DNA from: Flavobacteriales bacterium
GTDB lineage: Bacteria > Bacteroidota > Bacteroidia > Flavobacteriales_F > PHOS-HE28
Assembly (NCBI GenBank): GCA_016788635.1
Contig: JAEUSU010000034.1
Span: forward strand, 1-47,488
Length of the DNA stretch: 47,488 bases
Reading direction: 5' to 3'
Shown here: positions 1 to 9,050 of the stretch, piece by piece
How positions within the stretch are numbered: the stretch's first letter is position 1
Layout of the letters: each line of letters opens with the position of its first letter
Notes under the pieces: model-generated
Told to the model about the DNA's origin: nothing
The model's database searches: none
The model's input: only the letters and a program-made list of their open reading frames with translations
Program-made: the position numbers and the translations under genes

Positions 1-1
1 T

Positions 2-1168
2 ATCCAACGCGCGGCACTGATCCGCTATGATGCCAACGGCGATTCCTTGTGGTTGCGGGAGTATGGCGATAGCACAGAGGAATGGATCGGCCGGCAGGCG
101 AAACAAACACCGGATGGAGGGTACATCCTCACGGGCGAAACATGGAACGGTACTGATCTGGATGGATTTCTGATCAAGACGGATGCCCAAGGCAACGAGG
201 AGTGGACGCAACTATACGGTGGAGTTACGCAAGACTACCTCGCATCTGTGGATGTGCTTCCTACAGGAGGCTATGTGGCGGGAGGGTTCAGAAAGATCGG
301 GGGCACCAATCAGATGTGGGTGATACGCGTATCGGATTTTGGAGCGGTGGTATGGCAACAGGTTTTTGGTTCGCCTTTCGATGATGCCAATGCACTAATA
401 ACGACCCTTGACGATGGATCCATAGCGGTAGCCTCAGGTTGGGGGTACGCGAACGGAGGTGCCTCACTTCGTAGCTATCTGGCACGTTTGGACAGCAATA
501 GTGGGTCTCTGATATGGAGCGATCAGTATGGCTCCATCACTCCCGATGCGTTGTTATTCGCGGTAAAGCAGTGTAGTGACGGCACCCTCATCGCTGCTGG
601 CAATACAAACCATGGGGGGTATTACAAGGGCAGCTTGCTCCGTGCAGGGCTCAATGGGGATAGTATCTGGATGTACTATTTCCAGTATTATGACACGCTC
701 ATGTCAGATGGGCGTGGATCTTTCCGGGATGTGCTTCAAACCTTGGATGGCGGCTTCATTGCTTGCGGTCTTGCCCACAGCAGTTTTAGTGGCAACGATC
801 CACCGGGCTACACGCAGGATGTTTGGGTGATCAAAGTGGACAGCCTGGGCTGTTTGGAGCCCGGATGCAACCTTGTCAGCATCCATACCCAGGTCACCAA
901 TTTCCGGAATGCATTGAGTTTGTGGCCTAATCCGGTCAGTGAAACACTCACGGTCGCGTGGGATCTACCTGAGGGGCTGCGTTGTGGGAATAGTTGCCAG
1001 TTGTCGGTGGTCAGTGCGGCCGGGCAACTCGTGCGCACGGAGACCATCAGACTTGCCACGGGTCAGCATCAACTGGATGTCCGTTACCTGTCGCCGGGCT
1101 TGTACCACGTGCATCTGGTGCAGGATGGGACGTGGGTGACGGGAGGTAAGTTCCTTCGTGCGCCATAG
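2..1168 (+). CDS. T9SS-sorted secreted repeat protein, 5' end cut by the window
   Basis: The reading frame is open to the left edge, so the N-terminus and signal peptide are missing; codons upstream of position 47 continue the same frame. The visible part has repeated short modules of the type DGGYILTGE, LPTGGYVAGG, DDGSIAVASG, SDGTLIAAGN and LDGGFIACGL, spaced like the blades of a delta-60/propeller-like secreted protein. The last ~80 residues (from about LWPNPVSETLTV to the end) look like a type A T9SS C-terminal sorting domain, which in Bacteroidota directs export through the type IX system to the cell surface. The ligand or role is unknown. A 7-bp inverted repeat (1168-1184) lies at the stop codon. 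Confidence 0.8.
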   Translation: MQRAALIRYDANGDSLWLREYGDSTEEWIGRQAKQTPDGGYILTGETWNGTDLDGFLIKTDAQGNEEWTQLYGGVTQDYLASVDVLPTGGYVAGGFRKIGGTNQMWVIRVSDFGAVVWQQVFGSPFDDANALITTLDDGSIAVASGWGYANGGASLRSYLARLDSNSGSLIWSDQYGSITPDALLFAVKQCSDGTLIAAGNTNHGGYYKGSLLRAGLNGDSIWMYYFQYYDTLMSDGRGSFRDVLQTLDGGFIACGLAHSSFSGNDPPGYTQDVWVIKVDSLGCLEPGCNLVSIHTQVTNFRNALSLWPNPVSETLTVAWDLPEGLRCGNSCQLSVVSAAGQLVRTETIRLATGQHQLDVRYLSPGLYHVHLVQDGTWVTGGKFLRAP

Positions 1169-1184
1169 TCCCATCCCATGGGAC
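1168..1184 (+). terminator. Short hairpin at the end of the T9SS gene
   Basis: GTCCCAT (1168-1174) and ATGGGAC (1178-1184) form a perfect 7-bp stem with a CCC loop beginning in the stop codon. There is no T-tract after it, so terminator function is uncertain. Confidence 0.35.
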
Positions 1185-1330
1185 AAAGGCGCGGTGGTTT
1201 CTCCGCCGTAGCCTGAAAGGCGAAGGTGGGGTGGAGTAGCCCCGACGTCAACGCGTACCGGCACGGATCGCATCGGCCGAGCAACCTTACGAGCCGCTCC
1301 TGCTGGCAACACGGCGATTACCTTGGCCCC
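1185..1330. other. Intergenic region before the hybrid kinase
   Basis: It contains an imperfect hairpin around CCGCCGTAGCCTGAAAGGCG (about 1206-1225) that resembles AGCCGTAGCCTTAAGG at 11102-11117 before the cas operon. No gene or clear promoter was recognised. Confidence 0.4.
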
Positions 1331-4009
1331 ATGCCTGCGCCCCGCACCCCCTGGTGGGCCTCGATCGTCACGCGGATCACGGTGGTCTTCACCGTGTTCA
1401 TCGTGGGCGCGGCGCTGCTGGCGGGCTACCTGATCGACCGCGGCCTGCGCATGCAGCAGCTCCGCGCCACCGAGGCCGGCATGGTGCACACGCTGCGGCT
1501 GGCCGATGAGCGCCTCTCGGCCTTCACCACCACCCTGGACGAGGACATCGCCTTCCTGGCGCAGAACGAGCCCGTGCTCACCCACGTGGCGCTGCGGGAC
1601 AGTGGGGACACCGCCGCGCTGCGGACCACGCGGGAACGATTGGCGCTGCTGCTGGAGAGCTTCATCCGCAGCCGCACGGACTACGCCCAGGTGCGCCTGC
1701 TGGCGGCCGACAGCAGCGGGCGTGAGCTCGTGCGGTACGACCGCGATGGCCTGCTGGTGCAGCGCGTGCCGGACAGCCTGCTGCAGGACAAGGGCGACCG
1801 CGACTACTTCCTGGCCGCGCGCGAGCTGGGCCCGGGCGGTCGGCAGTTCTCCGCCATCGACCTGAACAAGGAGCACGGGCAGGTGCAACTGCCGCCGGTG
1901 CCCACCCTGCGCGCCACAGCGCCCGTGTTCACACCGGAAGGGGAGCGCATGGGCGTGGTGGTGATCAACGCCGACCTGCGCAGCCTCTTCGCCGGGCTGC
2001 AGGCCCTGCCGCCGCCGGGTTCCCGGCTCATGCTCGCCGATGCGAACGGGCAGCTGCTGTTGCACCCCGACACCGCGCGCATGTTCCGCTTCGAGTTCGG
2101 CGGTGCGTGGACCCTGCGCGATGAGGCCGGTGTGGCCCTGCTGAACGACAGCCTGCAACACGTGGGCGAGGACCTCTGGCTCACGCGTGCCACCGCACCG
2201 CACGCGCTGGACCGCACGTTCACCTTGGCGCTGGCGGAGCCCTATGCCGGTTTGCTGGCCGTGCTGCGTGCGCATGAGCGGCGCAACCTGCTCCTCGCCG
2301 GAGCCGTGGCCCTGGCCTTCGCCGTGTGCGCGCTCCTGTTCGCGCGGTCGCTGGTGACGCGGCTGGCGCGCCTGACCACGGCGGTGGACCGCTACACGGC
2401 GGGTGACGAAACGCAGCTGCCCACCGGTCGGCGTGACGAGATCGGCCACCTGGCCCGCGCACTGGAGCACCAGCAACGCACCATCAACGCGCGGGTGAAG
2501 GAGTTGGAGGAGGCCCGCGACCGGGCCGAAGCGGCGGACCGCCAGCGGCGCGAGTTGCTGGCCAACATGAGCCACGAGGTGCGCACGCCGCTCAACGCCA
2601 TCATCGGCATGGCCGGTGAGCTGGATGTGTCCGTGCTCTCCCCACCGGACCGCGAACGGCTGGGGTTGGTGCAGCGCAGCGCCGCCCGCCTGCGGCGCCT
2701 GGTGGACGACCTGCTGCTGCATGCCCGCATCGGCGAAGGGAAGTTGGAGTTGCAGCCGGGTGATGCCGATGTGGAGGCCTTGCTGCGTGACCTGCTGCGC
2801 GCGCACCTGCCGCAGGCCATGGCGAAGAGCCTGGCCTTGCGCAGCGACCTGACCAGCGCGCCCACTCGCTTCCGCACGGATGCCCTGCGTCTGCACCAGG
2901 TCGTGGACAACCTGCTGGGCAATGCCGTGCGCTACACCACCACCGGCACCGTGGACCTTGGCGTGGCGCGTGAAGCGGATGGAAGGCTGTCCATCACCGT
3001 GCGCGACACGGGTCCCGGGCTCACGGAGGAGCAGCGTGCACGTGTCTTCCAACGCTTCGAGCGCGCCACCACGGCGGAACAGGATGATGGCGCCGGCATC
3101 GGGCTGGCCATCACCCTGCGCTTGACGCAACTGCTCGGTGGCGCGTTGGAAGTGGAGAGCACACCGGGAGTGGGCAGCCGCTTCACCGTGCGCATCCCGG
3201 AGCTGCGTGAAGCAGGTGTGACCGCACCACCGGTGCTACCTGTGGATCCGTCGTTGACCGCAGGCTTGCGCGTGCTGTACGTGGAGGACACGCCCAGCAG
3301 CCGCGCGCTGGTGGAGGCGAAGGCCGCGCGCTGGGGCTGGCAGCTGGATGCCGTGGCCACCGCACGCGAGGCCCTGGAGCAGACCGCGAAAGCGGCTTAC
3401 GACCTCATCCTCGTTGACCTTGATCTGGGTGAAGGCATGCGCGGGGCCGAGTTGACGCTTCGCCTGCGCGGTCTGGTGCGCACACGTTACACGCCCATCC
3501 TGGCGGTATCCGCCTACACGGAAGGGGAGGCCGTGGACGAAGCGATGAAGGCCGGTGTGAACGACCGCGTGGGCAAACCGATCGATGCGGACGAGTTGCT
3601 GCGCAAGGTGGCCTTCTGGAGCGGACGTTTCAGTCCTGCGGATGTGGGCCGTGCGGACCCCGGTGCGTTGGAAGCGCAGTACGACCACCTGGCGGAACCG
3701 CTGCTGAAGGCGATGCAGCAGTACCGCACGGAACTCGCGCAAGGACGCGCGGCATTGCTGCGTGCGGTGGCGGAGCGCGATGGCGAAACCTTGCACGGCC
3801 TTCATCACAAGCTGCGACCGCACCTGCAACTCTTCAAACTGGATGAACTGGTCGCCCTGCTCGATGAGATCAAGCAGGGAAGCTCGGATGCGATGGTCGT
3901 TGATCGCGTGCAGCGCGGCTTGCTTACCCTGGAACGCGACCTGCTGATGCGGCAGGCGCAGCTGCTGGAAGGCTTGCGAGGTGCTGCTACAACAGGTCCA
4001 GCCGCTTGA
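1331..4009 (+). CDS. Hybrid sensor histidine kinase (sensor, HAMP, HisKA, HATPase, REC, Hpt-like)
   Basis: Membrane sensor kinase of about 892 residues. I prefer the ATG at 1331 (MPAPRTPWW) over an in-frame ATG at 1226 because it directly precedes the first membrane helix. Order: TM helix ~12-34; extracytoplasmic sensor of ~280 residues (Cache-like by layout only); TM ~318-340; HAMP; short coiled coil; HisKA with MSHEVRTPLNAI (phospho-His ~415); HATPase_c with VVDNLLGNAVRY and the DTGPGL and GAGIGLAI boxes; receiver domain from ~647 with DLILVDLDL (phospho-Asp ~696); and a C-terminal helical region containing LHHKLRPHL (His ~825/826) that looks like an Hpt domain. This is a His-Asp-His phosphorelay layout. 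The 3' end overlaps the tail of the LytTR regulator by 23 bp on the other strand. The stimulus is unknown. Confidence 0.9.
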   Translation: MPAPRTPWWASIVTRITVVFTVFIVGAALLAGYLIDRGLRMQQLRATEAGMVHTLRLADERLSAFTTTLDEDIAFLAQNEPVLTHVALRDSGDTAALRTTRERLALLLESFIRSRTDYAQVRLLAADSSGRELVRYDRDGLLVQRVPDSLLQDKGDRDYFLAARELGPGGRQFSAIDLNKEHGQVQLPPVPTLRATAPVFTPEGERMGVVVINADLRSLFAGLQALPPPGSRLMLADANGQLLLHPDTARMFRFEFGGAWTLRDEAGVALLNDSLQHVGEDLWLTRATAPHALDRTFTLALAEPYAGLLAVLRAHERRNLLLAGAVALAFAVCALLFARSLVTRLARLTTAVDRYTAGDETQLPTGRRDEIGHLARALEHQQRTINARVKELEEARDRAEAADRQRRELLANMSHEVRTPLNAIIGMAGELDVSVLSPPDRERLGLVQRSAARLRRLVDDLLLHARIGEGKLELQPGDADVEALLRDLLRAHLPQAMAKSLALRSDLTSAPTRFRTDALRLHQVVDNLLGNAVRYTTTGTVDLGVAREADGRLSITVRDTGPGLTEEQRARVFQRFERATTAEQDDGAGIGLAITLRLTQLLGGALEVESTPGVGSRFTVRIPELREAGVTAPPVLPVDPSLTAGLRVLYVEDTPSSRALVEAKAARWGWQLDAVATAREALEQTAKAAYDLILVDLDLGEGMRGAELTLRLRGLVRTRYTPILAVSAYTEGEAVDEAMKAGVNDRVGKPIDADELLRKVAFWSGRFSPADVGRADPGALEAQYDHLAEPLLKAMQQYRTELAQGRAALLRAVAERDGETLHGLHHKLRPHLQLFKLDELVALLDEIKQGSSDAMVVDRVQRGLLTLERDLLMRQAQLLEGLRGAATTGPAA

Positions 4010-4664
4010 GCAGCTCGGGGCGGTAGGTGTCGCTCACGGGGATCAGGTCGCGGCCGATCTTCACGTCCTGCGCGTCCAGCTTCTCCACGTGCCGCAGGTT
4101 CACGAAGTAGCTGCGGTGCACGCGCACGAAGGTGGGAGGTAATTTGCGCTCGAGGTCCTTCATGTTCATCAGGCTCGTCACCTCACGGCCGTCCAGCACG
4201 AAGCGCACGTAGTTCGATTCGCTTTTCACATAACGCACTTCGCCGAGCGCGATGCGCACGATGTCCGATCCCGCGCGCACGAACACCGAGCCCGGCACAC
4301 GTGCAGGGGCGGCGGCCTTGCGTTCCGCCGCCTTGCGCCAGGCCAGTGCGAAGCGCTCGAAGGTCACCGGCTTCACCAGGTAGTCCACCACGTCGTAGGC
4401 GTAGGCGCCCAGTGCGAAGTCCGGATCGCCGGTGACGATGATCACCGGTGGCAGCACGCCACCCAGGGCCAGCAGTTCACGACCATCCATGCCGGGCATC
4501 TGCAGGTCCAGGAAGAGCAGGTCGAAGCTGCTGGAGCGCAGCATTTCCTGTGCGGCCAGGCCATCCGTAACGTGGGTGAGCTGTGCGGTGGGGGCCACTT
4601 TGCCCAGGTGATGCTGCAGCAGGCCGGCGCTCAGGGGATCATCATCCGCGATCAGGATCCGCAT
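3987..4664 (-). CDS. LytTR-family response regulator
   Basis: 225 residues. The N-terminal receiver domain has the acidic cluster DDD (7-9), phospho-acceptor D53 in FLDLQMPGMDG and the conserved K98 in YLVKPV. From ~127 there is a LytTR DNA-binding domain (VRYVKSESNYVRF, FVRVHRSYFVN, and the terminal region with LIPVSDTYR), as in AlgR/AgrA/LytR regulators. It follows the GDYXXLXY gene with a 3-bp gap and is probably cotranscribed with it and the DUF2157 gene. The usual partner of this family is a LytS-type kinase. Here the only neighbouring kinase is the convergent hybrid kinase, so partnership is possible but not shown. Confidence 0.92.
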   Translation of the reverse strand: MRILIADDDPLSAGLLQHHLGKVAPTAQLTHVTDGLAAQEMLRSSSFDLLFLDLQMPGMDGRELLALGGVLPPVIIVTGDPDFALGAYAYDVVDYLVKPVTFERFALAWRKAAERKAAAPARVPGSVFVRAGSDIVRIALGEVRYVKSESNYVRFVLDGREVTSLMNMKDLERKLPPTFVRVHRSYFVNLRHVEKLDAQDVKIGRDLIPVSDTYRPELLKRLDLL

Positions 4665-4667
4665 CGT

Positions 4668-5252
4668 TCACCTCGGTTCATTCATCCACTCCTGTATGGA
4701 CTTGTCGCCCACCACCAGGTCCTCGATCACGGCGTCGCCGTTCAACACACGCACCACGGCATGGGCGGGCAGGGGCTCAACGGCTTCCTCTCCGCTCCAG
4801 TCGCCGCGCAGCAGGTCCTCGGTGCGCGGGCCCTTGCCTTCCTGCAGGTAATAGCGGTCGAATGCCAGTTCCACGTGCGAGACACGGGCATCGCCGTAGC
4901 TGGAGAATGTCACCCGCAGATAGGCGCCTTGTTGCGGTGGCTCGGCGAGCAGCTCGTGGATCACAGCATAACCTTCATCGTCCACCGCCAGCACCGCATA
5001 ACCAGTGGCATCGGCGATCGTGTAGTTGGTACTGCTGTTCACGGCGAAGGGATCGGACCAGTCGCCCCTTTCGGCTTCAAATTCCAGCGACACGTATTCG
5101 CCCCGGAAGGGATCACGCGGGTCCACGGGTGCGGTGCGGAAGCGGAAGACCTCGCCCTGCATCAACACGCGCTCGTGCTTCACCATCATCCAGCCCGGCA
5201 CGGCCAGCTGTGCCAGCGCGATAAGTGCGAAGAGGAGGAGCCCGTTACGCAT
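4668..5252 (-). CDS. GDYXXLXY-domain protein
   Basis: 194 residues with one N-terminal membrane anchor or uncleaved signal (RNGLLLFALIALAQLAVPGW), then an extracytoplasmic domain. It carries the family signature as DPRDPFRGEYVSLEFE, with GEY in place of GDY. In known genomes this family is encoded next to DUF2157 membrane proteins, and here the start overlaps the end of the DUF2157 gene by 8 bp, implying translational coupling. The biochemical role of the pair is not established. Confidence 0.85.
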   Translation of the reverse strand: MRNGLLLFALIALAQLAVPGWMMVKHERVLMQGEVFRFRTAPVDPRDPFRGEYVSLEFEAERGDWSDPFAVNSSTNYTIADATGYAVLAVDDEGYAVIHELLAEPPQQGAYLRVTFSSYGDARVSHVELAFDRYYLQEGKGPRTEDLLRGDWSGEEAVEPLPAHAVVRVLNGDAVIEDLVVGDKSIQEWMNEPR

Positions 5253-6588
5253 GGATGTCCGGCTTGCGTGCGCGCAGCATGCGCAGGTTCAACAAGAGGA
5301 AGCTGGCGCCGATGCCGATGAAGACCAGGCCGCGCACCACGTAGCTCACGTCCACCTCGAAGAAGCGCCAGCTGATGGTGAGCGCGATGAGCAGCAGGCC
5401 GAAGTTCATGCGGCGCAGGGAGCCGGAGCGGCTGCCTTCGCGCACATGCCACACGCCCACCACCAGCAGCAGCACGTTGGCGAACACCGCCGCCAATACG
5501 GTGCTCAGGTGGGCCAGGCTGTACAGCACCGCCAGTATGAAGAAGCCTTCCGGATAGGGCGTGCCGGAGAAGGGCTTGCGCCGGCGCAGGGTGAGCGCAT
5601 AAGCCGCCACGCCCAGCAGGATGAGCAGCGTAAAGGGGCCCGCATCACGTGCGAAGGGCGTATCGTTCATCCGCACCGCTTCCACCAGGAGCATGTTGGA
5701 GCCGAAGTAGTAGAGCAGGATCAGCAGGGCAAGCGCGCCCAGCCGTGCGATGGCCTTGTGACCGGCACCGGGATCACGGTCTGTGAGCCAGGGCACGCAG
5801 GCATAGGCGGAGCCGAGCGCGGCCGCACCCAGCACCAGCACCGGGTGGAAGTCGCGGTAGAAGAGGTTGGCCCCGATGCCCAGTGCGAGACCGGCCAGCA
5901 GCGCGCTCCACCCCGCGGCCACGGGGCGGGTGGCATCGTGCATGCGCTGCACCACGGCGGGCACCACCACGGCGAAGAGCGGCAGCCAGAGGTAGGGGAG
6001 GCTGTCGCCGCTGGAGACGCGCAGCAGCACGCCATACCAGCTGATGGCCGCCAGGTAGGTGATGGCCACCACGGCAGAACCGGGCACGTAGCACAGGCCG
6101 AGGATCAGCAGGCTCACGGTGAGGAGGTAGCCTTCCAGGGTGCCACCCACGTGATAGATCTGTGCGATGAGCGCCACACAGGCCGCCACGGAGGTGGCCA
6201 GGAAAATGGCGGGTGCCTCGGACCACACGATGCTGCCCGGATGCTTGCGCAGGCCCCAGAACACCAGCGCCTGCCCCGCCAGCACCGGCAGGAAGCAGAG
6301 CACGGTGCGTGTGCCGCGCGAGAGCTCGTCCCAGTTGTGGGCCACCAGCAGAACGATGCCCAGACCGATGAGCAAGCTGCCCAGGATGCCGAAGACGGCG
6401 GTGAGGCGGCTGCCGTGCACGGGGCTGTGCGCGGTGGGTGCAGCGGCTGGCGGAGGCGGAATCGCCACCGGGGCGGATGCCGGTTGTGCCGCGTCGTAGT
6501 GCGCACGAATGCGGTCGGCTTGATCGGGTGTGATCAAGCCAGCGGCCACCAGGCGCGGCAGTTCATCGAGCAGGTGCGGACCGTGCAT
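5245..6588 (-). CDS. DUF2157 multi-spanning membrane protein
   Basis: The N-terminal ~70 residues are soluble and match the DUF2157 opening (LLDELPRLVAAGLITPDQAD, RIRAHY). They are followed by about twelve or more hydrophobic helices, for example LGSLLIGLGIVLLVAHNWDE and TVLCFLPVLAGQALVFWG. The ATG at 6588 (MHGPHLLDEL) fits the family start; an in-frame ATG 24 bp upstream is less likely. It is first in an operon with GDYXXLXY and the LytTR regulator. Function unknown. A TACATTGG -7-like element sits only 4 bp upstream (6593-6600). Confidence 0.85.
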   Translation of the reverse strand: MHGPHLLDELPRLVAAGLITPDQADRIRAHYDAAQPASAPVAIPPPPAAAPTAHSPVHGSRLTAVFGILGSLLIGLGIVLLVAHNWDELSRGTRTVLCFLPVLAGQALVFWGLRKHPGSIVWSEAPAIFLATSVAACVALIAQIYHVGGTLEGYLLTVSLLILGLCYVPGSAVVAITYLAAISWYGVLLRVSSGDSLPYLWLPLFAVVVPAVVQRMHDATRPVAAGWSALLAGLALGIGANLFYRDFHPVLVLGAAALGSAYACVPWLTDRDPGAGHKAIARLGALALLILLYYFGSNMLLVEAVRMNDTPFARDAGPFTLLILLGVAAYALTLRRRKPFSGTPYPEGFFILAVLYSLAHLSTVLAAVFANVLLLVVGVWHVREGSRSGSLRRMNFGLLLIALTISWRFFEVDVSYVVRGLVFIGIGASFLLLNLRMLRARKPDIHA

Positions 6589-6656
6589 TGCGCCAATGTA
6601 GCGTTCAGGCACGGACCGGCCGGTCCGCTTTCATGCACCCGGGCCGGTCTTTCACG

Positions 6657-6688
6657 CAAAAGCCCCCCGGAAGGCCGGAGGGCTTTTG
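6657..6688 (-). terminator. Rho-independent-type hairpin after the S46 peptidase gene
   Basis: A 14-bp stem (6657-6670 with 6675-6688, one mismatch, 4-nt loop) has A/T-rich outer ends, CAAAAG and CTTTTG. It lies 19 bp past the peptidase stop and works in either direction; on the - strand it gives a stem followed by a T-run. Confidence 0.75.
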
Positions 6689-6707
6689 GCAGATGCGGAT
6701 GTGCGGA

Positions 6708-8951
6708 TCAGCGCTTGGCGGGCGCGGGCTTGGCGGGATCGGCCTTGGGCATGGGGGCCGTTGGCAGCTCGGCCTTGGGCTCCTCGCGTTTGCCCTGCAC
6801 CAGGGTCATCTCCTTCACCAGGTGGCCGGCGTTGGCGTACACGTCGATCACCCACAGCACGTAGCGGATGTCCACGCTGATGGTGCGCTGCAGCTCGGGC
6901 TCGTAGGCGATGTCGCCGCTCATGGCCTCCCAGTTGCCATCGAAGGCCACGCCGATCAGCTCGCCGTTGCCGTTGATGACGGGGCTGCCGCTGTTGCCGC
7001 CGGTGATGTCGTTCTCGCTGATGAAGCACACCACGAGCTCACCGTTGGCATCGGCATAGCGGCCGTAGTTGCGGGCCTTCAGCAGTTCATACTGGCGGTC
7101 GGGCACGGTGAACTCGTCGCTGGTGTTGTCCATCTTCTCCAGCACCCCGTTGGCGGTGGTCACCAGGTCGTAATGCACGGCATCGGCGGCCTTGTAGTCG
7201 TTCACGATGCCGTAGGTCATGCGCAGGGTGCTGTTGGCGTTGGGGTACCACATGTGGTCGGGGTTCTTCTCGCGCATGGCGGCCACCATCAGGCGGTAGC
7301 CGCGGGCAATGGTGGTCTCTGCATTGCTGATGCCGCCCATGAGGGTGCCGCGGTAGAAGTCGCGCACGCTGGAGGAGGCCTGCATGCCCAGGTCCTTGTC
7401 CATCGCCTTCAGGGTGGGCTTGGAAAGGAAGGCGGCCAGGCGCTTGCGGTCGGTGAGGATGCTGGTGTTCCACATGGCCTTGGCCCAGGCGTTGAAGTCG
7501 CCCTTGAACTTGGTCTTCACGGTCTTGAGCACATCGGGCTGCATGGCGGGGTCGAGGTCCTCGGCCATCATCCGGTACAGCGCGGCGGTCACATCGCGGT
7601 CGGTGGCGGGGTCGTACTCGCTCCAGAAGCCATCGGCGGCGGCCTGCACACCGGCCACCATGGCGGCGATCTTGGCGGCGTCCTTGGGGTCCTTCTCCAG
7701 CTGCGCCTTCAGGCCCAGCAGGCGGAAGCCGAAACGGATGGCCTCGCTGCCGAAGGCGGCCTCCTGCATGTAGGTGTAGCTCTTCTCGTAGGTGCTGCGC
7801 TCGGCGTAGCCTTCGTCCAGCAACTTGGTGATCTCGCCGAAGCGCACCTGGCGGCCGGTGCTGGCGTTCACCCAGGCCATGAGCTCATCCTCCTGCTGCT
7901 TCTTCTTGTCGTACACCCGCAGGCGCTTCAGGCCGCGCTGCTGGCCGATGAAGTACTTCCAGTAGTTGCTCACCTGGGCGTACTTGGCGGCGTACATGAT
8001 GCGCACGGTGTCGCTGGCGTCCATGTGCTCCTTCATGATCTCCAGCTTCTTCGCGCGGATCTTCACGCGGCTGGGCTGCTCCACGTCCAGCGCCAGCTTC
8101 ACGCCCTGGCTGCTCAGGAAACGGTCCGTGCTGCCGGGGAATCCCATGATCATGGCGAAGTCGCCCTTCTGCACGCCGTTCAGGCTGATGGGCAGGTGCC
8201 ATTTGGGCTTGAGGGGCACATTGTCCGGGCTGTATTCGGCGGGCTCGCCGTTGGGCGCGGTGTACACGCGGAAGAGGGTGAAGTCGCCCGTGTGGCGGGG
8301 CCACATCCAGTTGTCCGTGTCGCCGCCGAACTTGCCGATGGCGCTGGGGGGCGCACCCACCAGGCGCACATCGCGGTAGTCCTTGTACACGAAAAGGTAG
8401 AACTCGTTGCCCTCGAACATCACCTTGAAGTCGGCGCTGAGGTACTGGCCGGCCTTCTCGGCCTCCTTCTCCAGGCGGGCACCGACCTCCTCGATCTTCT
8501 CGTTGCGCTTGGCCTCGCTCATGCCTTCGGTCAGCTCCTTGTTCACCTTCTCGGTCACGTCCTCGATGTATTGCAGGTAGCTCACGAACAGGCCCTGCAC
8601 GTTCTTCTCCTCATCGCGCTTCATGGCCCAGAAGCCCAGCGTCAGGTAGTCGTTCTGGGGGCTGCTGAAGCCCTGGATGGCATCGTAGCCGCAGTGGTGG
8701 TTGGTGAGCATGAGGCCCTCGGCGCTCACCATCTCGCCGGTGCAGAAGCCACCCCCCAGGCGGGCGATGGCGTCCTTCATGCTGCTGTTGTTGATGTCGT
8801 AGAGGTCTTCGGCCGTGAGCTTGAAGCCCAGGCGTTTCATATCGGCCTCGTTGACCTGCTTGATCTTGTTGAGCAGCCACATGCCTTCACCGGCGAAGGC
8901 GACGCCCGCGGTCAGCCAAGCCGCTGCGAGCAGGGAAAGGAACTTCTTCAT
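6708..8951 (-). CDS. S46 family dipeptidyl peptidase, DPP7-like
   Basis: 747 residues, the usual S46 length. The start at 8951 (MKKFLSLLAAAWLTAGVAFA) gives a clean Sec signal peptide; in-frame codons upstream have no such support. The chymotrypsin-fold catalytic site is visible: His ~86 in TNHHCG and Ser ~654 in GGNSGSP. S46 enzymes remove dipeptides from the N-termini of peptides in the periplasm of asaccharolytic or proteolytic Bacteroidota. Eighteen residues after the Ser there is Gly (GVAFDGNW). In characterised enzymes Gly here marks DPP7 (hydrophobic P1), while Arg marks DPP11 (acidic P1), so a DPP7-like preference is inferred. The C-terminus is a Pro/Ala/Lys-rich tail, with no T9SS domain. 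Two POT peptide carriers in the window could import the products. Confidence 0.93.
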   Translation of the reverse strand: MKKFLSLLAAAWLTAGVAFAGEGMWLLNKIKQVNEADMKRLGFKLTAEDLYDINNSSMKDAIARLGGGFCTGEMVSAEGLMLTNHHCGYDAIQGFSSPQNDYLTLGFWAMKRDEEKNVQGLFVSYLQYIEDVTEKVNKELTEGMSEAKRNEKIEEVGARLEKEAEKAGQYLSADFKVMFEGNEFYLFVYKDYRDVRLVGAPPSAIGKFGGDTDNWMWPRHTGDFTLFRVYTAPNGEPAEYSPDNVPLKPKWHLPISLNGVQKGDFAMIMGFPGSTDRFLSSQGVKLALDVEQPSRVKIRAKKLEIMKEHMDASDTVRIMYAAKYAQVSNYWKYFIGQQRGLKRLRVYDKKKQQEDELMAWVNASTGRQVRFGEITKLLDEGYAERSTYEKSYTYMQEAAFGSEAIRFGFRLLGLKAQLEKDPKDAAKIAAMVAGVQAAADGFWSEYDPATDRDVTAALYRMMAEDLDPAMQPDVLKTVKTKFKGDFNAWAKAMWNTSILTDRKRLAAFLSKPTLKAMDKDLGMQASSSVRDFYRGTLMGGISNAETTIARGYRLMVAAMREKNPDHMWYPNANSTLRMTYGIVNDYKAADAVHYDLVTTANGVLEKMDNTSDEFTVPDRQYELLKARNYGRYADANGELVVCFISENDITGGNSGSPVINGNGELIGVAFDGNWEAMSGDIAYEPELQRTISVDIRYVLWVIDVYANAGHLVKEMTLVQGKREEPKAELPTAPMPKADPAKPAPAKR

Positions 8952-8980
8952 GTATTCAGGGGTTCGTTGCAAAAGGGCCG

Positions 8981-8988
8981 CTAAAGTA
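8981..8988 (-). promoter_or_regulatory. -7-like element of the S46 gene (TACTTTAG)
   Basis: On the - strand TACTTTAG lies 29 bp before the start codon and resembles the Bacteroidota TAnnTTTG -7 element. The 14-base context GCTACTTTAGCGGC recurs exactly upstream of the TonB receptor gene (43274-43287). Confidence 0.5.
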
Positions 8989-9050
8989 GCCTTTACACGC
9001 CCGCGCCGAACGGGCAACTGGGACGAACGGGTGGGCCGCTGACGACGGGG

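Noticed and set aside
965..3130. 721-residue ORF antisense to the hybrid kinase
   Set aside because: Its product is low-complexity, rich in Arg, Gln and His, a typical shadow of a GC-rich gene; the kinase frame has clear domains.
6588..8984. 798-residue + strand ORF antisense to the S46 peptidase
   Set aside because: His/Val/Gly-rich shadow frame with no recognisable domain, opposite a gene with intact catalytic motifs.
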